DNA of 64,000 bases from Aurantiochytrium sp. KH105 (Eukaryota > Sar > Bigyra > Thraustochytrida > Thraustochytriidae), in NCBI GenBank assembly GCA_003116975.1, contig BGKB01000162.1, forward strand, positions 1 through 64,000, read 5' to 3'. Below are positions 55,704-64,000 of this stretch, piece after piece (the stretch's first letter is position 1; every line of letters begins with the position of its first letter). Made by a program: the position numbers and the translations under genes. The notes under the pieces were generated by a model. It searched no databases and had not been told where the DNA came from. It was given only the letters and a program-made list of their open reading frames with translations.

Positions 55704-56312
55704 CTTGGTGTTGCACGTTCCCTCTTGATTAGTTCTTCAAGTTGTCGTTGTTGTTGCCGTTGTTGTTGTTGTTGTTGTTGTTGATGTTGACGAACTTCTT
55801 GCAGTCGTCGCCGTCTTAGCCGTCGTAGCCGTCACGGAGACGCTACTTTCGAGCTTGCCGACCCTCCCGGTCCTTGCGGCGACGCCGATCGATCGCGGCG
55901 TTTCCAAGCCTGCCTGCCGGTCGGCCGGCCAGCCAGCGCCTCCAAGGAGCCCCGCGCCAAGCGACAAGGCCTCGACTCTGCCAGGGCCGCGCGTTCCCGC
56001 TGCCTTCACGTTCCCGCCCCTGCGCGGCACACACCCGCACGCTCCGTTGTCATGGAACCAAGACGGATCGCGTCCGGAACGGCCGGCCGGGAGAGATTGT
56101 TTGCCCGCTTGCTTGCTCGCTTAGCGTCATACCGACTTCTCCGCGCGGCTCTCCTGCGTCGCGTCGCGGCCCGGTCGGCGCCGCGCGCGGCCGCCAGGCA
56201 GAGTCACCGGCGCCAGGCAGCTCCCGCCCCTGCGCGCGCACAGAGCAAGCCCGTGCAGGGTGGCGGACACCGAGCCGGAGAAGGAACTCGAACCGCGTCC
56301 GCCCGCGGGTTC

Positions 56313-56344
<32 letters not shown>

Positions 56345-56450
56345 AACGCCGGCGACGACAGGGATTTCGAGAAGAGGGACAGGAGGTACCGTGTGACACT
56401 TTGCGCCCTTACCGTGAGCCCAGAGCGTCGGGACGGATAAAGCTGGCAGA
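55704..56450. promoter_or_regulatory. divergent intergenic region
   Basis: This 747 bp lies between divergent starts at 55703 (minus) and 56451 (plus). It includes a GTT/TTG array (55746-55784) and a GAC/CGA array (56316-56350). The rest is GC-rich. No gene is supported. Confidence 0.45.
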
Positions 56451-59400
56451 ATGCGCGGAGAGAGAACGCGCAGGGGCGACTGCGCGGGCAAACTCTACGT
56501 TCGCGTGCTCGGGGGCTATCTCATCGGTGCTGACGACGACCTGCGCGCGGTGGACTGCTGCGTCGCGCTCGAGGAAGATGAGGCCGAGGAAAGATTGTCA
56601 GGTCGCTTAATGAATGAGCGTGAAATGCCTCGTCGGCAGGATCACACATATTTAAAGCAGGAGGCGGGCAATGGTCCAGGAGCCTGGTGGTTCGGAAGTC
56701 TGGCCTCGCCGTGTGAAGCTGGCGCTGCCTGCATTGATCCAGCGGCCTGTCCTCAATGTACACAACAACGAACGTACCGCGCGCGGCCCGAAAAGACTGA
56801 CGCAGAAGATTTGCTGGCCAAGGACAATCTTTTGTCACGAATCGTCCGCCCGTGGCGCAAGCCAAAACAAAAGGGGTCCACCACGAATAGTAATGATGGG
56901 AATGGAAGCAGGGCGCAAGGTGCGAATTCTCCTCCTCCTTCTTCTTCTTCATCTTCTTCTTCTCTGCGTGATGGAACTGGCACTGACACGCAGCAAGTCG
57001 AAACGACCTTTTGCGCAAAAGAATTTGGCCTGGACGTAGATGACTACTTTGGCCGTCTTCCTATCACGTTTCGCGTTTGGCGAGAAGGAACACGAGAGAC
57101 AGTCGAGAGTGACCGTAGTAAGCGAGGCACGACATCATCGAAAAAGCGAGATGCGCCGTATGGTATGCACCATGCAACAGAAACCTCGCGAACGGCCAGC
57201 AAGTCCTCGGCGGCGGCCGCGGCAGCCATTAAAGCGGGCTCCAACCTATTTGGATCAGGCACGGCGCGTCTTGCCGACGGTCTCACGGAGAGTGCCTTTT
57301 CCCCGCTCGGATCCAATCCTGGGCATGCCGCTTCATCGCAATTACATTCTTCGTCTCCATCACCTTCCTCTCCACCACCACCACAACCACCGCCACCACC
57401 ACCTTTGCCAGGTTCTCCGTCGCTGCGGCCCCTGACTTCGTCATCTGTTCTGACCGCTTCTCTCAGCGCCGTGCCACTGTCTCCGCCATCGTCGACATCA
57501 AGCGACGCAAAGTTTGATCTGTCCGGTGGGACTGCAGGATCAGAACAGCGCCAGGCGAAGCAAGTGGTTCGCCTTGCGAGCGCAAATGGGCAAATCGCAG
57601 GATGTCTGCTCGTTGAGATCCGATTTATTCAGACCCGCACAAAAGATCGTAGTGCAGGAGCTGCGTTGCACGAGGCGATCAAGAACGGCCAGGTCAAGCT
57701 CGTGGAAATCATCATCAACGCACTTCGCCGCAAAATGCAAGTCAAAGCCCTCACATGGCGCCCTTCCACGGAGGATGGTATGAACGCGTACGAGCTGGCA
57801 GCTCGTCATGGGCAGACCCGAGTGCTTGAGGCGCTGCTTCGAAACACCAGCTCAAGCGCTTGGAGCGCTTGGACAAACTCGTCGCCGCCCAAGGGCCTCA
57901 CCGCGCTGCATATGGCCGTTCTTGGGAATAGTGCCTCCTCGGCGCAGGCGCTTCTCGATCATGCGCGCAAGCAAGAATTGACCACGTCGCTTTTTGATTC
58001 GGGCGGCTTCGACTACCTCCAGGAGCTGGGGGGCAGCGGACTGGAGCGCCATCGAAGCCTCGCCTCACATGCAAAGAACATCATGCTTAAAGCCACAGAC
58101 GATGAAGGCCGAACTCCTTTTGCTCTTGCGTGTGGCATGGAGTTGCCGCGGGACCCCATGCTCGTTGTGTTGAGCCTTTCTCAACTTGGTGCCGGCATTG
58201 CGGCCACGGACAACAAAGGGAATACTCCGCTTATGGCTGCAATCTTTGCGGGTCAGTCTGCAGTGGCTTGCGCTCTGCTCGAAATGACCGAGGACGGCCC
58301 ACCTGGCGTCTCAATCAGCCGGGCGTGCCCAAACATGCCCAACAAAGAGGGTCTCCGCCCACTGCACATTGCTGCAAGAAAGGGAGATATCGTTGTCGTC
58401 AAGGCGCTTCTCGAAGCTGGGGCGCTCTCCGCACTTCGATCGAGCGCAGGATCTACACCTCTACATCTTGCCGCGCGACACGGTCATCTCGAGGTCGCCA
58501 AAGCCCTTATTGACTGGCCGATGCAATTTGCAGTGACAGAAGAGGAACAGTATCTTGCAGACAAGCAGCGGCGCGCGCGTCGCAGACTCACTCGGAACGC
58601 CTCGTCACATTCATCAGACGAAGACTTGGACGCCGAGGTGCGCGCACAAATCGAGGCGGATGCCTCCCTTGCCGCTGCAGTCGCTGCAATGGAGGAAGGA
58701 TCGTATTCGCGATTTTACGGATTCCTGGGCCAAGAAGAAGAGTCGAGTGCGGCGAGTCGCCTTCGGGCTCGCCAGCGCCACGAAGCTTTCACCGCTCACG
58801 CCATGGTCGACGATACGGGATCCTCGGCTCGCTTTCAGAGGCTTTGGCGCGCCAAGACGCGCTTCTCGCGATTGGTGGGCCGCATGCGGCAGAGGAGGCA
58901 ACCTGTCCCGACCTCGCCGCCGACGTCCTCGTCATCTTCGCTCGAGGGAGGAATCGAAAATGAGGCTTCCACTCCGGAAAGCTCTGCGCCGGCAACAGAT
59001 GAAAACTCACCGCGTGAACCAACGTCTGGTGCTGACGCCTCTGCAGGCGAAGAAAGCCAAGCTTCGGGTTCACGTGAGCGCAACAACAGCGACGCAACTT
59101 TTATCGCGACGGATGACGAGGAAGAGCACGAGGACGACGAGGTTCCTCTTGGCGCTGGTGCTGCAACGAGCTCGGATGCAGACCACGCTGCGTCCGAGGG
59201 AGATTCTGATTACTTTGGAGGCGTCACCAAGATCAAGGAGGAAAAAGTCAAGTTCAAGGGTGTAAGTCGCCGCGAAGCGTTGGCACATCGTGATCCAGGA
59301 GTCGACGCTGTCGAGTGGTCCACATGGCTCACACCTGCAGAAATTGCTGAACGCGAGGGCCACGCCGATGTGTACAACTATTTGTGCTCTTTCTTGGAGC

Positions 59401-59705
59401 CTGAAACCAATGGTTCCAAGGGTGAAGGTGCAGGAAACGCTGTCGCAAAACAGAAGCCGGAAGCTCCGGTGGTGTCGAGCGTAAGCAAGGATCACGACGG
59501 GTTAACCCCGACTCACGGGCATGTCAAGGGTCCTCAAGAAGCCACGAGCACGCCTCAGCCACGAAAATCTGCTGTTGCTGCTGTTGCTGCTGACGATGAT
59601 GATCATGATGATGAAGGTATGGATACCTTTCTTGGCCCTGCTGAGACGGAGATTGGCACTGACGAGTACTACGAGTATCCTTTTATGGACGCTGATTCTG
59701 CTTGA
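56451..59705 (+). CDS. ankyrin-repeat protein with possible interrupted C2 domain
   Basis: The protein has 1084 residues. It begins with KLYVRVLGGYLIGADDDLRA then VDCCVALEEDE, like the first strands of a C2 domain. Further strands appear after long disordered inserts: FGRLPITFRVWREGTRE (about 205) and VRLASANGQIAGCLLVEIRF (about 375). This would make a C2 sandwich split by Ser/Pro-rich loops; the reading is tentative. Ankyrin repeats follow from about 400 to 690: GAALHEAIKNGQVKLVEIII, NAYELAARHGQTRVLEALL, LTALHMAVLGNSASSAQALL, NTPLMAAIFAGQSAVACALL, LRPLHIAARKGDIVVVKALL and STPLHLAARHGHLEVAKALI. The C-terminal 350 residues are acidic and disordered, with a last ankyrin-like TPAEIAEREGHADVYNYL. 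It is probably a cytoplasmic scaffold. Partners are unknown. Confidence 0.7.
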   Translation: MRGERTRRGDCAGKLYVRVLGGYLIGADDDLRAVDCCVALEEDEAEERLSGRLMNEREMPRRQDHTYLKQEAGNGPGAWWFGSLASPCEAGAACIDPAACPQCTQQRTYRARPEKTDAEDLLAKDNLLSRIVRPWRKPKQKGSTTNSNDGNGSRAQGANSPPPSSSSSSSSLRDGTGTDTQQVETTFCAKEFGLDVDDYFGRLPITFRVWREGTRETVESDRSKRGTTSSKKRDAPYGMHHATETSRTASKSSAAAAAAIKAGSNLFGSGTARLADGLTESAFSPLGSNPGHAASSQLHSSSPSPSSPPPPQPPPPPPLPGSPSLRPLTSSSVLTASLSAVPLSPPSSTSSDAKFDLSGGTAGSEQRQAKQVVRLASANGQIAGCLLVEIRFIQTRTKDRSAGAALHEAIKNGQVKLVEIIINALRRKMQVKALTWRPSTEDGMNAYELAARHGQTRVLEALLRNTSSSAWSAWTNSSPPKGLTALHMAVLGNSASSAQALLDHARKQELTTSLFDSGGFDYLQELGGSGLERHRSLASHAKNIMLKATDDEGRTPFALACGMELPRDPMLVVLSLSQLGAGIAATDNKGNTPLMAAIFAGQSAVACALLEMTEDGPPGVSISRACPNMPNKEGLRPLHIAARKGDIVVVKALLEAGALSALRSSAGSTPLHLAARHGHLEVAKALIDWPMQFAVTEEEQYLADKQRRARRRLTRNASSHSSDEDLDAEVRAQIEADASLAAAVAAMEEGSYSRFYGFLGQEEESSAASRLRARQRHEAFTAHAMVDDTGSSARFQRLWRAKTRFSRLVGRMRQRRQPVPTSPPTSSSSSLEGGIENEASTPESSAPATDENSPREPTSGADASAGEESQASGSRERNNSDATFIATDDEEEHEDDEVPLGAGAATSSDADHAASEGDSDYFGGVTKIKEEKVKFKGVSRREALAHRDPGVDAVEWSTWLTPAEIAEREGHADVYNYLCSFLEPETNGSKGEGAGNAVAKQKPEAPVVSSVSKDHDGLTPTHGHVKGPQEATSTPQPRKSAVAAVAADDDDHDDEGMDTFLGPAETEIGTDEYYEYPFMDADSA

Positions 59706-59917
59706 GATTCCTCCTCACGTAAAGTAAAATGGGACCCTAGGCCTCAGCTTTTGTCGAAATCATTTGTGAACAGCCCAAAGAACGATAAAATTAAAAACTA
59801 TCAATGCTTGAGAACGCCAAATTTGTGTGGCTCTTACGTCACGCAATCAAGCAATTGAGCAATCCCAAAAACCATCAGCGACCTATGCTACTTTCTCCTT
59901 CCCTTTTCTTCAATGTA

Positions 59918-60385
59918 TCATTTGGTTTGTTTGACGAGGGCGTCAAGATGAATATCGAAAAGATCGCACTTGATGACCTGGTCGAGCTCGTAAAAGGGAT
60001 TCTTCAGCACGAAGTCCGCGTACAACTCGTAGACACCGCGTAAAAACTTGTCGAGGTCCCTTGCGCCCGGGTCTGCCGTGACAAAGAACTTGATGCCCGT
60101 CAGCGTCTGAAAGCAATGCAAGCAAAAGGTGTCAGCCTGCATGACCTCGATGCCGCTGGATCCCGGTACAGGCGAGATTTGGGCGGCAATAGCGTAAAGA
60201 GAATGAAAGGTAGACGCGAGTCGAAGTGTGTCATTGCCTCCTAGTCTCGAGGATGCCGAGAACGACTGTGCAAGCAAATGTATCCATGAGTGAAAGAGGC
60301 CTTCTTGAAGATGAAGCTAGGTTCAACTTACTTTGTGAAAAACGAGGCCACCTGCCTTGTTGACGATGAAGAGATTGAGAAGCAT
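59918..60385 (-). CDS. TRAPPC4: TRAPP complex subunit 4 (Trs23/TRAPPC4), spliced
   Basis: Exon 1 is 60385-60332 and exon 2 is 60265-59918, with a 66-nt intron (60266-60331) of form GTAAGT...TTGCACAG that falls between codons. The product has 133 residues. [18 protein letters not shown] is the N-terminal strand pair of the TRAPP longin-like fold. Then follow [53 protein letters not shown] and [20 protein letters not shown], then [13 protein letters not shown]. The match to TRAPPC4 is close from end to end and of the short type found in plants, without the PDZ-like insert of animals. The protein is a core subunit of the TRAPP guanine-nucleotide exchange complex for Rab1/Ypt1 on the early Golgi. 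The stop is 212 bp from the convergent ankyrin gene. Confidence 0.93.
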
Positions 60386-60930
60386 CTTTAATGCGCCGCC
60401 CACGCGCGTGCTTTGTCCCTGAGCAGCTGAAGGCCTCGGCGCGCGTTGACGCACAGGTCGGCGCTGCGTTGCACTGAGTTGAGCTGAGCTGAGCTGATGT
60501 GCCGGCAAGCAAGAAGATAGACGGGCCACGCAATGCCACTCTAGCCTTGAGAACCTTACGCACTCTTAAGCTCGCGCACGCAGCGGCCAGTAGAACGGCT
60601 TGTCCTCCTCTCTCTTCACCCGGGGCTCGCCCGCTTGACTCTGGCCAACACGCTCGGCCGGAAGTCAGACGGAGGAAGATGTTTTGACAGCAAAAGTTCA
60701 CCTGCAAAGGACGGTCTCTGCGAGAACAACGTATTGCACGATTCATGTGGACGTAATCAGATGGCCCGATTCTATGTCACAATTCACAACGAGAGAAGAC
60801 GAGTCGCATTCAGGATACGGAAGACAGAAAGGACAATAGACAAAAGTTGAAGTGGTTTCTAATATTCTTTACACCTTGGCCGCACGTAAATTTATGTGGG
60901 TCATCGCTACGACATGCCGCGATCGCTGAT
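60386..60930. other. intergenic between two minus-strand genes
   Basis: This 545 bp holds the TRAPPC4 promoter and leader and the 3' UTR of the next gene. It has a short TGAGC repeat near 60475-60497. No gene is supported. Confidence 0.5.
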
Positions 60931-63927
60931 TTACGCATTGGAAACGAAGGCTTTGGCGAAGTCTGGCAGAGGCGTAGTGCACGCGATAGGGTCACGCTTG
61001 GGCAAGTGGATCTTGTAGGAGTAGGCGTGAAGATCGAGGCTTTCGACCTGGGTCTGAATGGGCTTAAAGGCCACGTCCATGCCCTGCGTGCAAGCCACAC
61101 AGAGCGCTCGAGCAGCGGCCTCGCGATCCTCCGTCTCGGCGAGCTTGCTCTCTTCGAGCGCTTCCACGACCTTGGCATCCGGGTCCGCTTGCTCGGCGCG
61201 AACATGCGTGAGGTTCCCCTGTGTTCCATAGTTGGGATCATTGCAGATTGGATGGCCCAAAAGGGAAAGGTGAAGACGCAGTTGGTGCGTACGACCCGTG
61301 AGGGGCTCGGCTTGCAGCAAACTGGTGTCCGACTTTTCATCGTAAGCCAAGAGACGGAAACGGCTCATGGACGGCTTGGCGTCATCGACGGCTGCCTTGG
61401 CGACGCCTTGGTCAGAGGTGTCCATGGCATTCGACGGTTTCGCGCACTCCCAAATGCCCGAGCCGGCATCAGCGCAGCGCAATGGCCAGGAGACTGAAAC
61501 CGCAGCCTTGTTGTCGCCCGGCACATCGTTAAGCTCGAGCATGGTACCATCGTCCGAAGCGGCAAAGTAGACGCCGGGAGGCTTGAGTCCAACGGCGGAA
61601 AGGTACTCGGAACGGTCGGCCTCGGGCTTCATGGCCTCGAGATCGCCGGCAAGCTTCTCGCGGTATGCAGCAAGCGAGGCTTCGTCGGCGGGAAACTTGC
61701 CAGTAACACGTGCCAGGTAGGCCTTTTGAATCTTACCCGCGGATTTGTCGGCCTTGGGGTCTGCCAGAGGCTCCGGGGTGAGGCGGCGCATCATCGCGTC
61801 TGTAACCTGCGCGGCGGTCTCCGAGTTCTTGCACATAATGACCAAGCCGGACGTGAGGCGATCAAGGCGATGGGCAGGCGCAAGATTTGTGAGCTTCTTT
61901 TCCACTGCAAGGATGAAAGTGAGCGAGTTCCGACGGAAGGATCCGCAAGGATGGACCGAGACGGAGGCAGGTTTGTTGACAAAGACAAAGTCCTCGTCCT
62001 CGCGAACAATCATGTCCTCAGCGGCGCAGTAGCGCACGTCCGGCTCGTGACGGTGCATGAGGTTGTCGATGCGGTCCTTGTCGGCCAGTTTTTGTGACGG
62101 CGACACTTTCTTGCCGTTGACGCGAATAAGACCGAGCTCGATGGCTTTCTTGTAATAGGCAACTGGATGAGTAGAGAACTCGTTGGCATAGACGTCCAAG
62201 AGCTCACGACCAATCCAGCGGGCTTTGACGAAAGTGTGGTACTCGTAAAAGTAAGGCTTGACGTGGCGGAGCGCAAGTCCGGAGTCTGGATCAACGCGCC
62301 TCTCATACTCGACCTCAGCGTACTCTGCCTGCGTCTCGATGCGATGACGCTTACTGCCCACAAGAGGTTCGTCGGTGCCATCAGAGGACGAACGAGCGCG
62401 CTTCTTGCTGCGCGACGCCTCGCGAACGCGTTCCTCAAAGTCAGGCAAGTTCATAAACTCAAGCGAGCGGTATGGGTTCTCGTACGTGTCGCTGGCAAAG
62501 CCGGTGCACCTGCCGTTGCAGACGAGGACCGGGTCACTGAACTTGCGGCCCATAAATTCGAGGAGATCCGTGGGACCGATGAGCCCGCAGGAACGGCAGC
62601 GCGGGTTGGTGTTCCACTTGACACGCTGCTTGGCCTTGCGCTTGACCGCCTTGTCTGCAACGGCAGCGGCCTTGGTCGACGCTTCCTCTTCGGTCTTGGC
62701 GTCCACAGCGGCGGTCGATGCGGCGGCGGCTGCGGTGGCCACGGCGCCGGCAGCTGAGGCCACTTGGCGCGCCTCCTTGAAGGCCTGCGTGCGCGAGATT
62801 TGCTTTTTGATGGAGCGACGAATGTTGGAGCTCACGGGGCTCGCGTCCCAGCACTCTTGCAGCTTGACCATGAGTTGATCGATTTCGGCGTCGGAGAATT
62901 TGTCCAGAAAGGGCTCATAGGCATTGCGCAAAAAGAGGTGGCGATCGCAGTAATACACACCAAGAAGCTTGGCGCGACAGTCGTCGCAGGCAAGAATGGT
63001 GCAGCGGCAAACGGCGCATACGCGATCCTTGCTAATGGCCTCGGTGGGGGCCTTGCAGTTAAAGCAGGCACCGACAACGGTGGCACCCTCGGGTTTCTGG
63101 AGGGCGCGGGAGTCGAATACAAAGTTACTGCCCTTGAAAAATCCGTCTGCGCCGAACTCTTCAAGGTACCGGTGGATCCCACCACTAAGCTGGCTAACAT
63201 CCTCGCAGCCCTTGTTGCGCAGGTACGCCGAGGCCTTTTCGCAGCGAATGCCGCCGGTGCAGTACATGAGAACCTTTTTGTCCTTCCAGCTGTCGACGTT
63301 TTTGGAAGCGTACTCGGGAACCCATTGCGCGTACGTGTGCGTGCTTGGGTTGAGTGCTTGGTGCGCGCCGTCTGGCGTCATGAAGCGGCCCGTTTTGAAC
63401 TCGCAGTCATTGCGAACGTCGAGAACGACAAGCTCCTTTTCCTTACTTTTCTTTTGCGCCTCGTCGCTCTGCGCCTCGTCGCCTTCGGCCTCGGGCTCTG
63501 CCCAGTAGGCTTTAAGTGTTTCGTGAAACTCTTTGGGCGTGAGATGTTTGCCGCCTTTACCGGCGTCGATGAGCTGTTTGGGGATGGCGTGGCCCGTGGA
63601 GCAGATTTCGCCCTTGATTTTGACGACCATGTCCGGGAAGGGCTGTTTCTCGGAGATGTCTAGCTTAAAGTCGATGTCTTGTCCCTTGAAAGGTTCCAGC
63701 TCGAGGAGCTCTTTGCAGAAGGTTGCGACGCCCTCGGGACCTTCGCTGGCGAGGTTGCCGTTGATGCCCTCTGTGGCGATGATGACGCGGCCCGAGAGCC
63801 CGAGTCTCTCTGCGGCCGTGCGCAGCCATTCTTGGACCTCGTCGAGCTGCGAGGCCGTCCCATCTTTGCGGTCTTTCGCCTTGCTGATGTCCACGTACTT
63901 GTAGAAGAGCAGGATGGTGTACGTCAT
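60931..63927 (-). CDS. fusion of TrhO-type tRNA uridine hydroxylase (rhodanese) and RluA/Pus9-type pseudouridine synthase
   Basis: The protein has 998 residues in one frame. Residues 1-330 match TrhO/YceA: YTILLFYKYVDI, VIIATEGINGNLA, a rhodanese domain with VVLDVRNDCEFKTGRF, and the cysteine loop YCTGGIRCEKAS (Cys 223 and 229), then SGGIHRYLEEFG and several C-x-x-C pairs. Bacterial TrhO makes 5-hydroxyuridine at tRNA U34; TSTD2 is the human relative. A low-complexity Ala linker and another zinc-like CRSCG pair follow near 440. Residues 560-998 are a pseudouridine synthase: an S4-like segment (VNGKKVSPSQKL), FVFVNKPASVSVHPCG, HRLDRLTSG with catalytic Asp 689, and LTGRTHQLRLHL. It is nearest the Pus9/Rib2 group that modifies tRNA U32. 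The fusion thus couples two anticodon-loop uridine modifications. Confidence 0.88.
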   Translation of the reverse strand: MTYTILLFYKYVDISKAKDRKDGTASQLDEVQEWLRTAAERLGLSGRVIIATEGINGNLASEGPEGVATFCKELLELEPFKGQDIDFKLDISEKQPFPDMVVKIKGEICSTGHAIPKQLIDAGKGGKHLTPKEFHETLKAYWAEPEAEGDEAQSDEAQKKSKEKELVVLDVRNDCEFKTGRFMTPDGAHQALNPSTHTYAQWVPEYASKNVDSWKDKKVLMYCTGGIRCEKASAYLRNKGCEDVSQLSGGIHRYLEEFGADGFFKGSNFVFDSRALQKPEGATVVGACFNCKAPTEAISKDRVCAVCRCTILACDDCRAKLLGVYYCDRHLFLRNAYEPFLDKFSDAEIDQLMVKLQECWDASPVSSNIRRSIKKQISRTQAFKEARQVASAAGAVATAAAAASTAAVDAKTEEEASTKAAAVADKAVKRKAKQRVKWNTNPRCRSCGLIGPTDLLEFMGRKFSDPVLVCNGRCTGFASDTYENPYRSLEFMNLPDFEERVREASRSKKRARSSSDGTDEPLVGSKRHRIETQAEYAEVEYERRVDPDSGLALRHVKPYFYEYHTFVKARWIGRELLDVYANEFSTHPVAYYKKAIELGLIRVNGKKVSPSQKLADKDRIDNLMHRHEPDVRYCAAEDMIVREDEDFVFVNKPASVSVHPCGSFRRNSLTFILAVEKKLTNLAPAHRLDRLTSGLVIMCKNSETAAQVTDAMMRRLTPEPLADPKADKSAGKIQKAYLARVTGKFPADEASLAAYREKLAGDLEAMKPEADRSEYLSAVGLKPPGVYFAASDDGTMLELNDVPGDNKAAVSVSWPLRCADAGSGIWECAKPSNAMDTSDQGVAKAAVDDAKPSMSRFRLLAYDEKSDTSLLQAEPLTGRTHQLRLHLSLLGHPICNDPNYGTQGNLTHVRAEQADPDAKVVEALEESKLAETEDREAAARALCVACTQGMDVAFKPIQTQVESLDLHAYSYKIHLPKRDPIACTTPLPDFAKAFVSNA

Positions 63928-63943
63928 CGTCTTCTCCTTGCAG

Positions 63944-63945
<2 letters not shown>

Positions 63946-64000
<55 letters not shown>
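63946..64000. repeat. (GGCT)n tandem repeat running off the window
   Basis: At least 13 perfect copies of a four-base unit begin 18 bp upstream of the TrhO-Pus start codon and reach the right edge, so the full length is unknown. Confidence 0.95.

Noticed and set aside
1..64000. tRNA, rRNA, transposon, viral or CRISPR features
   Set aside because: I looked for tRNA T-arm-like sequences, rRNA-like conserved blocks, transposase/reverse-transcriptase motifs and spaced repeats and found none; a tRNAscan or Rfam run could still reveal small RNAs.

Overview
The window is nuclear DNA from a eukaryotic microbe with compact, GC-rich, mostly single-exon genes. It encodes APC/C subunit APC2, TRAPP subunit TRAPPC4, an EAPP-type zinc protein, a class I PI3-kinase and an ASH-domain protein of the centrosome/cilium type. 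Three short GT-AG introns can be placed with frame support (569-673, 18397-18515, 60266-60331). This gene style and content fit a stramenopile, most likely a labyrinthulomycete (thraustochytrid). That assignment is inference from gene style, not proof. I see no rRNA, tRNA, CRISPR array, transposon or virus-derived gene.

Layout, left to right. 1-3 kb: a partial SAYSvFN ER-membrane protein, a spliced DUF4536-like small membrane protein whose last exon overlaps it, a poly-aspartate protein, and EAPP. 3-13 kb: PP2C phosphatase, a Cu+-transporting P1B-ATPase with a metallothionein-like tail, a cyclic-nucleotide-binding (CNB) plus mitochondrial-carrier-like fusion, and a conserved unknown. 13-28 kb: a membrane-anchored 2OG-oxygenase-like protein, a basic protein with a possible sororin-type C-terminus, a spliced ASH protein, a repeat-rich gene-free stretch (21.7-24.3 kb), a type II membrane protein and a secreted sulfatase. 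28-40 kb: an unknown, an ankyrin+PDZ protein, and a very large PI3-kinase with three SH3 and three CNB-type domains. 40-50 kb: two tandem cytochrome-b5/acyl-CoA dehydrogenase fusions ending in AKL, an RGS-like protein, APC2, and a membrane-anchored MDH1B-N-like thioredoxin-fold protein. 50-64 kb: a Baeyer-Villiger-type monooxygenase, an NDK-like/coiled-coil protein, an ankyrin protein, TRAPPC4, and a fusion of two tRNA uridine-modifying enzymes (TrhO plus RluA/Pus).

The genes do not form one pathway. Themes are lipid catabolism (b5-ACADs and a flavin monooxygenase, all with PTS1-like ends), phosphoinositide/cyclic-nucleotide signalling (PI3K, CNB-carrier, RGS, PP2C), and copper handling. The main novelty is unusual domain fusion, above all the SH3/CNB/class I PI3K and the TrhO-pseudouridine synthase. 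Most long gene-free stretches lie upstream of coding starts and carry tetra- and pentanucleotide tandem repeats.
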